54,103 nt of DNA, taken from NCBI GenBank assembly GCA_949948715.1, contig CATLGW010000015.1, positions 1-54,103 of the forward strand. Direction: 5' to 3'. The translations under genes and the position numbers were made by a program. Origin of the DNA: an uncultured Lachnospiraceae bacterium (GTDB lineage: Bacteria; Bacillota; Clostridia; Lachnospirales; Lachnospiraceae). Under the pieces are notes generated by a model. It was not told where the DNA came from. It saw nothing but the letters and a program-made list of their open reading frames with translations, and searched no databases. This document shows positions 1 through 9,419 of the stretch, piece by piece; positions within the stretch are counted from its first letter, which is position 1, and each line of letters opens with the position of its first letter.

Positions 1-40
1 CTTCTGCAGTAAGATTGATAATACTTGATTTTCTTCCCAT
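1..40 (-). CDS. N-terminus of a probable IS630-family transposase (partial)
   Basis: A minus-strand frame opens with ATG at position 40 and runs off the left edge. Its 13 visible residues read MGRKSSIINLTAE, which resembles the usual start of IS630-family transposases (Met-Gly/Ala-Arg-Lys, then a short stretch ending in a Leu-Thr-x-Glu motif). A GGAGG-like ribosome binding site lies about ten bases upstream on that strand. The bases from 41 to about 120 would then be the promoter and end of the element. Only 13 residues are visible, so the family call is tentative. The neighbouring glycosidase lacks its N-terminal half, which fits an insertion here. Confidence 0.4.
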   Translation of the reverse strand, partial: MGRKSSIINLTAE

Positions 41-126
41 AAGTACAATGCCTCCATCAATTGATATATACATTGTACTATGGAACAAAAATATAGTCCA
101 GTTATTTAAAAACTATTATACTAGGA

Positions 127-1260
127 GTGCATGAATATATATTTGAGCATAATGGTATCGCTGCAAAATGTGTGATAAATGTGCTCACGGCATTTGAAAA
201 GCTATTGGAAAGACGTGTGAGGTACATTGCTGCAAAGCATCAGCTTCACAAAGAAAATTGTCCGTTAGATGGAGCTTATTTGATTTACGACACTAAAGAA
301 GGACATATCTATTATCGTGGAGAGAACGATTACAACGGAGGACGTGAGCGTGTAGGCATGGGAGTACTGATGGCCGCATATCTGCAAAGATTCCCCGATG
401 AAATGTTGCTGAACAGCCTGAATCAGTATCTGTCATATGTGGAAAGAGAATTGTATGATGACGAAAAGGTGTTGGTAACAAATGATTACGGATATGATAA
501 TCATTATCAGAGATTGTACAATTATCCGTGGGTGAGCCTGTTTTTCTTAGAAATTTATACGCTGAAAAAGGATTTGAATTATTTATACAAGGCATACAAG
601 GTAATGGCTTCCTTTTATGCTCAGGGTGGTGACCATTTTTATGCCATTGCAATTCCCCTTGAGCGATTATTGAGGTGCTTAAAGAAAGAAAAAATGCTGA
701 AGGAACATGAGGAGCTGTCGGTGTGTTTCCGCAGGCACTGTGATACACTTCTTCAAAATGATATTATGTATCCCGCCCATGAGGTTAATTATGAGCAAAG
801 TATTGTAGCCCCGGCGGCAAATCTGCTATTGGAGATGTATCTGGTGACGGGAGAGGAGAAATACAAGGAGGGAGGCAAACGGCAATTGGATATTTTGGAG
901 TTGTTTAATGCCAGGCAGCCACATTATCTTCAGTACGAGGTGGCTATTCGTCACTGGGATGGTTATTGGTTTGGAAAAAAGCGTCAGTTTGGCGATACCT
1001 ATCCCCATTATTGGAGTGCGCTTACGGGAAAGGCGTATAAGCTCTGGTACCGCGTCAGCGGTGATGAAAAATATCTTAAGATGGCAGAGGGTTCCTTAAG
1101 GGGTGTGCTTAGTCTGTTTTTCCCGGATGGCAGCGCCAGTTGTGCATATGTATTTCCGGTTACGGTAAATGGCGAAGCCGGACAGCGGTATGATGATTAT
1201 GCAAATGACCAGGATTGGGGAATGTATTTCTACCTGACATCTGTGGGAAAGGAAGGTTAA
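127..1260 (+). CDS. Six-hairpin (alpha/alpha) glycosidase-like protein, probably 5'-truncated
   Basis: A 377-residue protein made mostly of repeated aromatic- and charge-rich helices, typical of an (alpha/alpha)6-barrel carbohydrate-active enzyme. Visible pieces include RGENDYNGG near residue 65, an NYEQSIVAPAA segment in the middle, and a tryptophan-rich stretch around HWDGYWFG followed by GDTYPHYWSALTG. No signal peptide or N-terminal beta domain is present, though the larger members of such families usually have one. The only available start is a GTG at 127 with a weak AGGA just upstream, and the frame is closed by a TAG at 94. I infer that this is the 3' part of a longer gene cut by the element at the left edge. 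It sits five bases before the GH42 gene, so both were probably one glycan-use operon. Exact family and substrate not recognised. Confidence 0.55.
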   Translation: MHEYIFEHNGIAAKCVINVLTAFEKLLERRVRYIAAKHQLHKENCPLDGAYLIYDTKEGHIYYRGENDYNGGRERVGMGVLMAAYLQRFPDEMLLNSLNQYLSYVERELYDDEKVLVTNDYGYDNHYQRLYNYPWVSLFFLEIYTLKKDLNYLYKAYKVMASFYAQGGDHFYAIAIPLERLLRCLKKEKMLKEHEELSVCFRRHCDTLLQNDIMYPAHEVNYEQSIVAPAANLLLEMYLVTGEEKYKEGGKRQLDILELFNARQPHYLQYEVAIRHWDGYWFGKKRQFGDTYPHYWSALTGKAYKLWYRVSGDEKYLKMAEGSLRGVLSLFFPDGSASCAYVFPVTVNGEAGQRYDDYANDQDWGMYFYLTSVGKEG

Positions 1261-1265
1261 GGGCT

Positions 1266-3269
1266 ATGAAATTGAATGAAATCGGGCAGTTATTGCATGG
1301 CGGCGATTATAATGTGGACCAATGGTTGGACAGACCGGATATCTTGCAGGAAGATATTCGTTTCATGAAAAAGGCCGGGGTAAATGTGGTGTCATTATGC
1401 ATTTTTTCATGGAGCAGTCTGGAACCGGAGGAAGGAATATATACCTTCGAATGGCTGGATAAAGTTATGGATTCCATGTATGAAAATGGCATTTATGTAA
1501 TACTGGCTACACCAAGTGCAGGCAAACCACCTTGGTTAATCAAGAAATATCCGGATATTATGCGCACGAATGAGCATCGTCAGCGTCTGCTTTATGGAGA
1601 AAGGGAGAATCATTGCAACAGTAATGAGATTTTTCGGGAAAAAGTTCGTCAGATAGATGAAAAACTGGCAGAGCGTTATGCGCATCATCCGGCGCTTATA
1701 CTGTGGCATATATCAAATGAAATGTACGGTATCTGCCACTGTGAAAAGTGTCAGGGCAATTTCCGAAAGTGGCTGAAAGAAAAATATCAATCCATTGAGG
1801 CATTGAATTATCAATATTGGAGCCGTTTTTGGAGCCATCGTTACACAGATTGGGAAGAATTGGAATCACCCAGCCCCATTGGTGAAACGGCTGTACATGG
1901 ACTTGCACTGGATTACAAACGATTTTATTCTGACCGGTCCATTGATTTTTTACAGATGGAGATAGACGCGGTGAAGAAATATAATCCGGAAATTCCGGTG
2001 ACTACGAATTTCTTTCACTTTAACTGCGGAATAAATTATTGGAAACTCGCTGAAAAGCTGGATGTGATTTCTTATGACAGATATCCCCATTGGCACAGTG
2101 GTGCGGATCAGAGTACAGAATGGGAGATAGGACTGGAGTCAGCCTTTGCATATGATTATTGCCGTTCCATGCAAAATAAGCCGTTTTTACTAATGGAATC
2201 TTCTCCAAGCAGCACGAATTGGATGCCGGTGGCAAAGTTAAAAAGACCGGGAATTCATATGCTGGGTTCCATGGAAGCAATTGCCTGCGGAGCAGATTCT
2301 GTCCAGTATTTCCAGTGGCGGCAAAGTCGGGGAGCATATGAGAAATTTCATGGCGCCGTGCTTAGCCACAACGGAAGCGAACACACCAGAGTGTTTCGGG
2401 ATGTGGAGCAGGTTGGTAAACGTTTGGCAAATCTTGGTCATATCAAAAATACAGAAACCAAAGCGCAGATTGCAATAATTTTTGACTGGGATAATCTCAG
2501 AGGACTGGAAGAACAAAAGTCCCTAAGAAACATAAACCGTGACTTTGAGAAGGTAATCATGGAACACTATGAAGCTCTGGTGCAAAATTATGTTTCTGTG
2601 GATATAATTGCACAAACCGCGGACTATTCCCGCTATGAAATAGTTATAGCGCCTATGCTGTATATGTTTTTGCCTGATACGGCCGAAAAAATACGCAGCT
2701 TCGTAAAAGGCGGCGGAATTTTTGTGATGACTTATTATAGTGGATTGGTGAATGAAAATGATTTGGCATTTGAAGGGTTTCCGCCTTTTTCCTTAAATGA
2801 CGTATTTGGAGTTAAGTCAGAAGAAACCGACAGCTTGGAGGATACGGATTGCAATAGTTTTATTTGGCAGAAAAAGGAGTATCAGATTAGGCGATATTGT
2901 GATTTAGTACAATTGCACGGTGCAGAAGTTCTTGCTTCATATGAACAGGATTTTTATGCCGGTATGCCGGTTTTGACAAAGCATACTACCGGTTTGGGTA
3001 CGGCATACTACATGGCTGCCCGGGGGGAAGTGGAATTTTTGCGTGATTTTTATGCAAAAATTATCAAGGATGCCGGTGTGGAAAAAATCATTGAGAGTGA
3101 GTATATACGGGATGTAATGGTAAAGGAACGCCATGACAAGGGTACAAAGTATATTTTCTTAATGAATTTTTCAAAGAATATGAGTGAAATAGGTGGTGAA
3201 AGATTGTCTGGTTATGAAGTAAAAATTGAAGAAAAATGTTTTGATAATACCGCTCTGGGTTTCCAATAG
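1266..3269 (+). CDS. Glycoside hydrolase family 42 beta-galactosidase
   Basis: A 667-residue cytoplasmic enzyme expected to release terminal beta-linked galactose (or, in some members, arabinose) from oligosaccharides. The GH42 layout is complete: a TIM barrel from about residue 10, the acid/base glutamate E152 in HISNEMYG, the nucleophile E311 in LLMESSP, then a trimerisation domain (from about 395) and a small beta domain. Cysteines C117, C157, C159 and C162 match the zinc cluster found in many GH42 enzymes. There is no signal peptide, so its substrate must be imported. ATG at 1266 is chosen over an upstream in-frame ATG at 1215 because it follows GGAAGG and avoids overlap with the preceding glycosidase. 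AT-richer than the housekeeping genes that follow. Confidence 0.9.
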   Translation: MKLNEIGQLLHGGDYNVDQWLDRPDILQEDIRFMKKAGVNVVSLCIFSWSSLEPEEGIYTFEWLDKVMDSMYENGIYVILATPSAGKPPWLIKKYPDIMRTNEHRQRLLYGERENHCNSNEIFREKVRQIDEKLAERYAHHPALILWHISNEMYGICHCEKCQGNFRKWLKEKYQSIEALNYQYWSRFWSHRYTDWEELESPSPIGETAVHGLALDYKRFYSDRSIDFLQMEIDAVKKYNPEIPVTTNFFHFNCGINYWKLAEKLDVISYDRYPHWHSGADQSTEWEIGLESAFAYDYCRSMQNKPFLLMESSPSSTNWMPVAKLKRPGIHMLGSMEAIACGADSVQYFQWRQSRGAYEKFHGAVLSHNGSEHTRVFRDVEQVGKRLANLGHIKNTETKAQIAIIFDWDNLRGLEEQKSLRNINRDFEKVIMEHYEALVQNYVSVDIIAQTADYSRYEIVIAPMLYMFLPDTAEKIRSFVKGGGIFVMTYYSGLVNENDLAFEGFPPFSLNDVFGVKSEETDSLEDTDCNSFIWQKKEYQIRRYCDLVQLHGAEVLASYEQDFYAGMPVLTKHTTGLGTAYYMAARGEVEFLRDFYAKIIKDAGVEKIIESEYIRDVMVKERHDKGTKYIFLMNFSKNMSEIGGERLSGYEVKIEEKCFDNTALGFQ

Positions 3270-3339
3270 GGGCGAGCAGCATCCCTGTTGTCACACGATT
3301 TTGCCTGCAAAGTCCCGTGGGGCCATTCTACAGGCAGAG

Positions 3340-3374
3340 CGAAAGGCATATGCAAGGAGCGCATATGCCTTTCG
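3340..3374. terminator. Bidirectional hairpin between convergent genes
   Basis: Perfect 14-bp inverted repeat (3340-3353 and 3361-3374) around a 7-base loop, placed between the convergent GH42 and aldehyde dehydrogenase genes. Neither side has a clear T-run, so it is either a weak intrinsic terminator or an mRNA 3'-end stabiliser. Confidence 0.5.
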
Positions 3375-3431
3375 GCTTGGGCTATAGGTCCGGCAGATGG
3401 GCCTCGTCAGTTCTGCCCTGCTGCCGTCCAT

Positions 3432-4811
3432 TTATTTAAGGAATCGACGGATCAGCAGATCGTTGATTTTGCGGTAGGGCTGGTAGCGCATGGGCAGATC
3501 CAGCCAGGTCTTTTTGTTCACAATGCTCTTGTAGTGGGAGAAGGCGTCAAAGCCCGCCTTGCCGTGGTAGGCCCCCATGCCGCTGTCGCCGAAGCCGCCA
3601 AAACCCATCTCACAGGTGGCCAGATGGATGATGGTGTCATTGACGCAGCCGCCGCCGAAGCCGCAGCGGGAGATCACGCGTCCGGCCAGGTACTTGTCCC
3701 CGGTGAAAATATAGAGGGCCAGGGGGTGGGGCATGGCGTTAATCCGCTGAACGGCCATCTCCAGGGAGGGGTAGGTCAGTATGGGGAGGATAGGTCCGAA
3801 GATTTCCTCCTTCATGACGGCGTCCCGGAAGGTGACATTGTCCATCACCGTGGGGGCGATACGGAGCGAGGCGGGATCGGTGCCCCCGCCGAATACGATC
3901 TTTTCGGGATCCATCAGCCGGCGCAGTCTCCTGTAGTGCTTTTTGTTGACGATTTTGCCGTAGTCGGGATTCTGCAGGGGACGGTCTCCGAACTGCCTGC
4001 GGATTTCCCGGCAGATTTCCTTGATCAGCCTGTCCTTTATGGAGGCGTCGCAGTAGATATAGTCGGGTGCCACGCAGGTCTGGCCGCAGTTTAAAAACTT
4101 TCCGAACACGATGCGTCTGGCCGCCAGCTTCAGGTTGGCGGTCTTTTCCACCAGGCAGGGACTCTTTCCTCCCAGCTCCAGGGTGACGGGGGTCAGGTGA
4201 TGGGCGGCGTGTCTCATCACGTCCTTTCCCACGGCCCGGCTTCCGGAGAAGAAGATATAATCGAAGCGCTGGTCCAGCAGGAAAGCGTTTTCCAGGCGTC
4301 CGCCGGTGACCGTGGCCACATAATGCTCGCCAAAGCATTCTCCCAGGAGCTTCGCCACCATGGCGCTGGTGTGAGGGGCGTAGGCGCTGGGCTTGACCAC
4401 GGCGGTGTTGCCTGCTGCCAGGGCGTCCACCAAAGGCTCCATGGTGAGCAGAAAGGGATAGTTCCAGGGCCCCATAATCAGCACCACGCCGTGGGGGGAG
4501 GGCAGCCGGAAGCTTTTAGCGGGAAATTGGGCCAGGGGAGTGGGCACGGCCTCGCCGCGGGAAAAGGAGACGATGTGGCGCAGCATATAGTTGATCTCGC
4601 TCAACGTCATGCCGATCTCGCACATATAGGACTCCGTGGGGCTTTTTCCCAGGTCTTTCCGGAGCGCCGCGCCGATTTCCTTCTCATATTTAAGGATCCC
4701 TCTCTTTAGCTTCTTCAGCGCCCGGATGCGGGTGGGAACGTCCAGGGTGGCTCCGCTGCGAAAGAAAATCCGCTGATTTTGTACCAGTGCTCTCATATGT
4801 CTGTTGTCCAT
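3432..4811 (-). CDS. Aldehyde dehydrogenase, class 3-like (NAD(P)-dependent)
   Basis: A 459-residue enzyme that oxidises aldehydes to carboxylic acids. The catalytic cysteine is C246 in NCGQTCVAP and the general base glutamate is E212 in LELGGKS. The nucleotide-binding GPWNYP segment near residue 115 and the FSGSRAVG turn are both present. The short length, starting directly with the Rossmann-region helices, is typical of class 3/fatty-aldehyde ALDHs. ATG at 4811 is preferred over an in-frame ATG at 4823 because GGAGG lies five bases upstream of it. It follows the iron alcohol dehydrogenase by 25 bases on the same strand, so the two probably form an operon and share an aldehyde intermediate. 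The actual substrate cannot be read from sequence. Confidence 0.9.
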   Translation of the reverse strand: MDNRHMRALVQNQRIFFRSGATLDVPTRIRALKKLKRGILKYEKEIGAALRKDLGKSPTESYMCEIGMTLSEINYMLRHIVSFSRGEAVPTPLAQFPAKSFRLPSPHGVVLIMGPWNYPFLLTMEPLVDALAAGNTAVVKPSAYAPHTSAMVAKLLGECFGEHYVATVTGGRLENAFLLDQRFDYIFFSGSRAVGKDVMRHAAHHLTPVTLELGGKSPCLVEKTANLKLAARRIVFGKFLNCGQTCVAPDYIYCDASIKDRLIKEICREIRRQFGDRPLQNPDYGKIVNKKHYRRLRRLMDPEKIVFGGGTDPASLRIAPTVMDNVTFRDAVMKEEIFGPILPILTYPSLEMAVQRINAMPHPLALYIFTGDKYLAGRVISRCGFGGGCVNDTIIHLATCEMGFGGFGDSGMGAYHGKAGFDAFSHYKSIVNKKTWLDLPMRYQPYRKINDLLIRRFLK

Positions 4812-4836
4812 AGGATCCTCCATTCCAAGAAATGAT

Positions 4837-6036
4837 TTACTGCATCAACTGATAATAATACCGCTCCAGCTCCCGGGCATCCATCAGCACGGGGACGGGA
4901 TAGAGCGGATTGGCCTCTCTGTCGGCGTATCCGGCCAGTCTGGGAATGTCTTTCTCCCGGATCTGGGGAATGACGTCGCCGATGCCAAAGCGCTTTTTCA
5001 TATCCTTGACGGCCCGGATAAAGGCGCGGGCCGCGTATTCGTCGGAGTCATATTCACTGGCGACGCCCGCGGCCATTGCCAGGCGGTGGAGCTTGGGGTG
5101 GATGCAGCTTCCGTAGGTCTCCAGCACGAAGGGCAGCAGCACGGCGTTGGCCAGGCCGTGGGGCACGTTGTAAGCGCCGCCCAGGGAGTGGGCCACGGCG
5201 TGGACATAGCCCACATAGGACTTGGTGAAAGCGCAGCCCGCGTAGTAGGCGGCGTGGAGCATATTCTCCCGGGCTCTCAGATTGCTTCCGTCCAGATAGA
5301 CGGCATCCAGATTTTCAAAGATCAGCCGCACGGCTGTCAGGGCGTCCTGCCTGGTGCCGTAGGTGGTGGAATTGCCGATATAGGCCTCCACCGCGTGGGT
5401 CAGAGCGTCCATGCCCGTAGCGGCGGTGACGGAGGGCGGGAGGCTTACGGTCACCCGGGGATCCAGCACCGCGTAGCGGGGAATCAGGGGGAAATCGTTG
5501 ATGGGATATTTATGTCTGGTCCGGTCGTCGGTGATGACGGCCGCCAGAGTGGTCTCGCTGCCGGTTCCGGCGGTGGTGGGAACGGCGATAAGTAAGGGCA
5601 GTTTTCTTCTGACCCTCAGAATTCCCTTCATCTGTTCCAGGCTCTTCCCGGGCCTGGCCGCCCGGGCTCCCACCGCCTTGGCGCAGTCGATGCTGGAGCC
5701 GCCTCCGAAGCCCACGATGGCGCTGCAGCCGCAGTTTAAGTACAGGGCCAGCGCTTCCGCCACGTTGGCGGTGGTGGGATTGGGGACGGTTTTGTCATAG
5801 ACCACATATTTGATATGGTTTTTGTAAAGAGCCTTTAGCAGCGGCTTCATCAGGCCGAGCCGCCCCACTGTCTCGTCCGTGACGATCAGTACGGACCGGC
5901 ATCCCTCCTTTTGCAGTACTCTCGGCAGCGACTGCAGGCGACGCACGATCTTCGGCGTCCGGTAGGGCAGCAGGGGCAGCGCCATATGGAATGCGGTCTG
6001 ATAGGTTCTGCAATATAATTTCTTCAGCGGGTTCAT
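4837..6036 (-). CDS. Iron-containing alcohol dehydrogenase
   Basis: A 399-residue type III (iron-activated) alcohol dehydrogenase interconverting an alcohol and an aldehyde with NAD(P). The nucleotide-binding loop GGGSSID is at residues 111-117. Metal ligands by family spacing are D210 and H214 (GMDALTH), H279 (YVHA) and H293 (VPHG). A perfect AAAGGAGGT lies seven bases before the ATG. It is the first gene of a two-gene minus-strand unit with the aldehyde dehydrogenase, whose product or substrate it probably shares. The 5' region faces the plus-strand zinc-finger gene across about 240 bases, which must hold both divergent promoters; I could not assign them with confidence. Confidence 0.92.
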   Translation of the reverse strand: MNPLKKLYCRTYQTAFHMALPLLPYRTPKIVRRLQSLPRVLQKEGCRSVLIVTDETVGRLGLMKPLLKALYKNHIKYVVYDKTVPNPTTANVAEALALYLNCGCSAIVGFGGGSSIDCAKAVGARAARPGKSLEQMKGILRVRRKLPLLIAVPTTAGTGSETTLAAVITDDRTRHKYPINDFPLIPRYAVLDPRVTVSLPPSVTAATGMDALTHAVEAYIGNSTTYGTRQDALTAVRLIFENLDAVYLDGSNLRARENMLHAAYYAGCAFTKSYVGYVHAVAHSLGGAYNVPHGLANAVLLPFVLETYGSCIHPKLHRLAMAAGVASEYDSDEYAARAFIRAVKDMKKRFGIGDVIPQIREKDIPRLAGYADREANPLYPVPVLMDARELERYYYQLMQ

Positions 6037-6280
6037 GGGAACCTCCTTTGTGGCAGATTTTGGTGTCGCAGGATATTTGTTCTGCTTTCTTCATAAGTTT
6101 ATAACGGATGGGTGGGGTTGGCAAGCATTTCTTGAGAAAAGTGGAGGGCTGTGGGAAGACCTCCCACTGTGAGAAGAAACTCTGGTATTTTCCGGCGATA
6201 TGTTGTATAGTAAAAATAAGTATGTGTACAATTATGGGAGGAAGCCGTTTTGTGGTTGGTAAGCTGGGACGGGAGGGCAT

Positions 6281-6601
6281 ATGGATTGCAGGGAGTTTGA
6301 GAGGCTGATTCCGGATTTTATGAAGCAGAAGCTGGATTTCCTCACATTGGAGCGTTTTCATGGACATATGGAGGAGTGCGCGAACTGCAAGGAAGAACTG
6401 GTGATACAGTTTTTGGTGTCCGAGGGTATGCAGCGTCTGGAGGAGGGCGATGCCTTTGACCTGCAGAAGGAGCTGGACCAGAGGCTCTCCGAGACGAGGC
6501 GGAAGGTGAAGTTTCATTACGCCTTTTTACGGGTGGGGCTGGGTCTGGAAATTCTGTCCGCTCTGGCCATAGCCGGGGTAATCGTTCTGATATTGCGGTA
6601 G
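6281..6601 (+). CDS. Small zinc-finger (anti-sigma-like) membrane protein
   Basis: A 106-residue protein with an N-terminal HMEECANC motif (H29, C33, C36), the H-x3-C-x2-C signature of zinc-binding anti-sigma factors, an acidic linker, and one C-terminal transmembrane helix (about 84-105) ending in IVLILR. By family it would sit in the inner membrane with the zinc domain in the cytosol. No ECF sigma gene is next to it, so a sigma partner is not shown and a general zf-HC2 role is equally possible. The start follows GGGAGG by four bases. It lies 84 bases upstream of polA on the same strand with no terminator between, so the two may be co-transcribed. Confidence 0.7.
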   Translation: MDCREFERLIPDFMKQKLDFLTLERFHGHMEECANCKEELVIQFLVSEGMQRLEEGDAFDLQKELDQRLSETRRKVKFHYAFLRVGLGLEILSALAIAGVIVLILR

Positions 6602-6685
6602 CGGTGAAGCGGCGGGCTGAGGGTATGGGGCGGCTCGGCCGGCGATAAGTAAAGAAACAGAAGTCAAGAAAGGTATGGTCTTCTC

Positions 6686-9388
6686 ATGGACGGAAAATTG
6701 GTTTTGATAGACGGTCACAGCATCTTAAACAGGGCTTTCTACGGTGTGCCGGATCTGAGCAATGCGAAGGGGCTGCACACCAACGCGGTCTACGGCTTTT
6801 TAAATATTCTGTTTAAGATTTTGGAGGAGGAAAAGCCGGATTATCTGGCGGTGGCTTTTGACGTGCACGCGCCCACCTTCCGACATGAGATTTACGGCGC
6901 CTACAAGGGCACCAGGAAGCCCATGCCACAGGAGCTGCGGGAGCAGGTGCCTGTGATGAAGGAGACGCTTAAGGCCATGGGCGTGGTGATGATAGAGCAG
7001 GCGGGACTGGAGGCCGACGATATTCTGGGAACCCTGGCCCGCAGGGCGGAGGCTGAGGGACTTGCGGTGTCTCTGGTGTCCGGCGACAGGGATCTTCTGC
7101 AGATCGCCACCTCCCGCATCAAGATCCGCATTCCCAAGACCAAGGGGGGCAGGACTGAGATCGAGGATTATTACGCGGAGGATGTGGAGAGAGCCTACCG
7201 GGTGACTCCCACCCAGTTTATTGATCTGAAGGCCCTGATGGGCGACGCCTCGGACAATATTCCCGGCGTGCCCAAGGTGGGAGAGAAGACGGCCATGGCC
7301 CTGATGGAGGAGTACGGCTCTCTGGAGAATATTTACGCCCATGTGGAGGAGATATCCAAAAAGAGCATCCGGGAATCTCTGGCGGCCAACAGGGAGCTGG
7401 CGGATTTGAGCAAGGTGCTGGCTACCATCAAGACGGACTGCGATCTGGAGCTGGACTATGAGGCGGCGCGGGCGGAAGGGTATTTTACGCCGGAGGCCTA
7501 CGCGGTCTTTAAGCGACTGGAGTTTAAAAATTTTTTGAGCCGTTTTTCCGGGGAGGACAATCAGGCGGAGAAAAGCCCCGGGCTTTCCCCCGCCGTCCCG
7601 GCAGATCTGGAGGAATTTCTGGAATTTCTGGAGCGGGCGGGAGAGCAGCCCGAAGTGGGGCTTTTGCTGGCCCAGGAGAAGGGCGTGCTCTACGGCGCGG
7701 CGGCCTGTGTTTTGGAAGAGGACCGGCCGAGGGCTCTGTTTTGCGCCCCGGGCCATTTTTCGGGCGGAGCGCAGACGGCGGATTCCGAGGGGGAACGCCC
7801 CGGGGAGACGCCGGTTTGGCGGGAGGCCTTGGCGCGGGCGGTTTTACGCCTCTCCGGGAGGACCAAGGTGGCCACCTTCGACATCAAGCCGCAGTATGCC
7901 TGGCTTTCCGGGGAGGATACGGAGCGCTATTTCGATGTGCTCATCGCGGCGTATCTGTTGAACCCGCTGAAGAACGACTATGATCTGGAGGCCATCGCCT
8001 CGGAGGCCCTGGGCGTGTTGATTCCGGGCCGGGGGGAGACTTTCGGGAAGATGGGGCTTTCGGAGGCCCTGGAGAGAGAGCCCCGGAAGTGTCTGGAATA
8101 TTATTGCAACGGGGCCAGCGTGGCTCTCCAGGCCGCCGATATCCTGGAGAAGAGGCTGGCCCGGGAGGGCATGGATTCCCTGATGCGGGACATTGAGATG
8201 CCGTTGTCGTTGGTGCTCTATGATATGGAGAGAGAGGGTGTGGAGGTGCGCCGGGAGGAGCTTAAGGCCTACGGCGACGCGCTGGTGGCCCGAATCCGGG
8301 AGCTGGAGCGCTCCATTCAGGAGCAGGCGGGCGTGGAGTTCAACATCAATTCCCCCAAGCAGTTGGGAGAGGTCTTGTTCGACCGGATGCAGATGCCCGG
8401 CGGGAAGAAGACCAAGACGGGATATTCCACGGCGGCGGATGTGCTGGAGAAGCTGGCGGAAGAGCATCCCATTGTGAAGGATATTCTGGAGTACAGAGGG
8501 CTTGCAAAGCTGAAATCCACCTATGCGGACGGTCTGGCGGTGTTTATCGGGGAGGATCGGCGGATTCACACTAATTTTCATCAGACCATCACGGCCACCG
8601 GGCGCATCAGCTCCACCGAGCCCAATCTGCAGAATATTCCCATGCGCATGGAGCTGGGGCGCAGGATACGAAAGGTGTTCGTGCCCAAAAAGGGCTGTGT
8701 GCTGATGGATGCGGATTATTCCCAGATCGAGTTGCGGGTGCTGGCCCATATGTCGGGGGACGAAATGCTGATAGAGGCCTACCGAACCAATCAGGACATC
8801 CACAGGATCACGGCCTCCCAGGTGTTCCACACGCCCTTCGAGGAGGTGACGCCCCTGCAGAGACGCAACGCAAAGGCGGTAAACTTCGGCATAGTCTATG
8901 GCATCAGCTCCTTTGGACTGAGTCAGGATTTGAGCATCAGCCGGAAGGAGGCGGCAGAGTATATCGAGCAGTATTTCGCCACCTATCCCAAGGTGAAGGA
9001 ATTTTTGGACGGCCTGGTGTCCCAGGCGAAGGAGAAGGGATATGTGACCACCATGTTCGGCAGGATGCGCCCCATACCGGAGCTTAAATCCTCCAATTTC
9101 ATGCAGCGCTCCTTCGGCGAGCGGGTGGCCATGAACTCTCCCATTCAGGGAACGGCGGCGGATATCATCAAGATTGCCATGGTGCGGGTGTGGCGTGCCC
9201 TGAGAGAGCAAAAGCTTCGCTCCAGGCTGATACTGCAGGTACACGACGAGCTGGTCATCGAGACGTATCGGGACGAGGAGGAGCAGGTGCGCCTCATTCT
9301 GGAGGAGAATATGAAAGCGGCGGCCAGGCTGGCCGTGACGTTGGAAATCGATCTGCACACAGGGGAGAACTGGTACGAGGCGAAATGA
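6686..9388 (+). CDS. polA: DNA polymerase I
   Basis: A 900-residue repair and Okazaki-fragment polymerase. The N-terminal 5'-3' exonuclease (about 1-290) opens with LVLIDGHSILNRAF and carries the GDASDNIPGVPKVG helix-hairpin-helix region. The polymerase domain has motif A (DYSQIELR, catalytic D677), motif B (RRNAKAVNFG, about 728-737) and motif C (VHDE, D854). The middle domain keeps the proofreading fold but lacks the DxE motif at its start (SPAVPADLEEF instead), so it should have no 3'-5' exonuclease, as in many Firmicutes. The ribosome binding site is weak, with AAAGG about 14 bases before the ATG. It heads a run with coaE 31 bases downstream. Confidence 0.98.
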   Translation: MDGKLVLIDGHSILNRAFYGVPDLSNAKGLHTNAVYGFLNILFKILEEEKPDYLAVAFDVHAPTFRHEIYGAYKGTRKPMPQELREQVPVMKETLKAMGVVMIEQAGLEADDILGTLARRAEAEGLAVSLVSGDRDLLQIATSRIKIRIPKTKGGRTEIEDYYAEDVERAYRVTPTQFIDLKALMGDASDNIPGVPKVGEKTAMALMEEYGSLENIYAHVEEISKKSIRESLAANRELADLSKVLATIKTDCDLELDYEAARAEGYFTPEAYAVFKRLEFKNFLSRFSGEDNQAEKSPGLSPAVPADLEEFLEFLERAGEQPEVGLLLAQEKGVLYGAAACVLEEDRPRALFCAPGHFSGGAQTADSEGERPGETPVWREALARAVLRLSGRTKVATFDIKPQYAWLSGEDTERYFDVLIAAYLLNPLKNDYDLEAIASEALGVLIPGRGETFGKMGLSEALEREPRKCLEYYCNGASVALQAADILEKRLAREGMDSLMRDIEMPLSLVLYDMEREGVEVRREELKAYGDALVARIRELERSIQEQAGVEFNINSPKQLGEVLFDRMQMPGGKKTKTGYSTAADVLEKLAEEHPIVKDILEYRGLAKLKSTYADGLAVFIGEDRRIHTNFHQTITATGRISSTEPNLQNIPMRMELGRRIRKVFVPKKGCVLMDADYSQIELRVLAHMSGDEMLIEAYRTNQDIHRITASQVFHTPFEEVTPLQRRNAKAVNFGIVYGISSFGLSQDLSISRKEAAEYIEQYFATYPKVKEFLDGLVSQAKEKGYVTTMFGRMRPIPELKSSNFMQRSFGERVAMNSPIQGTAADIIKIAMVRVWRALREQKLRSRLILQVHDELVIETYRDEEEQVRLILEENMKAAARLAVTLEIDLHTGENWYEAK

Positions 9389-9419
9389 CCGACCGGGGCG
9401 GGAAAGGAATTGAGGGCAG

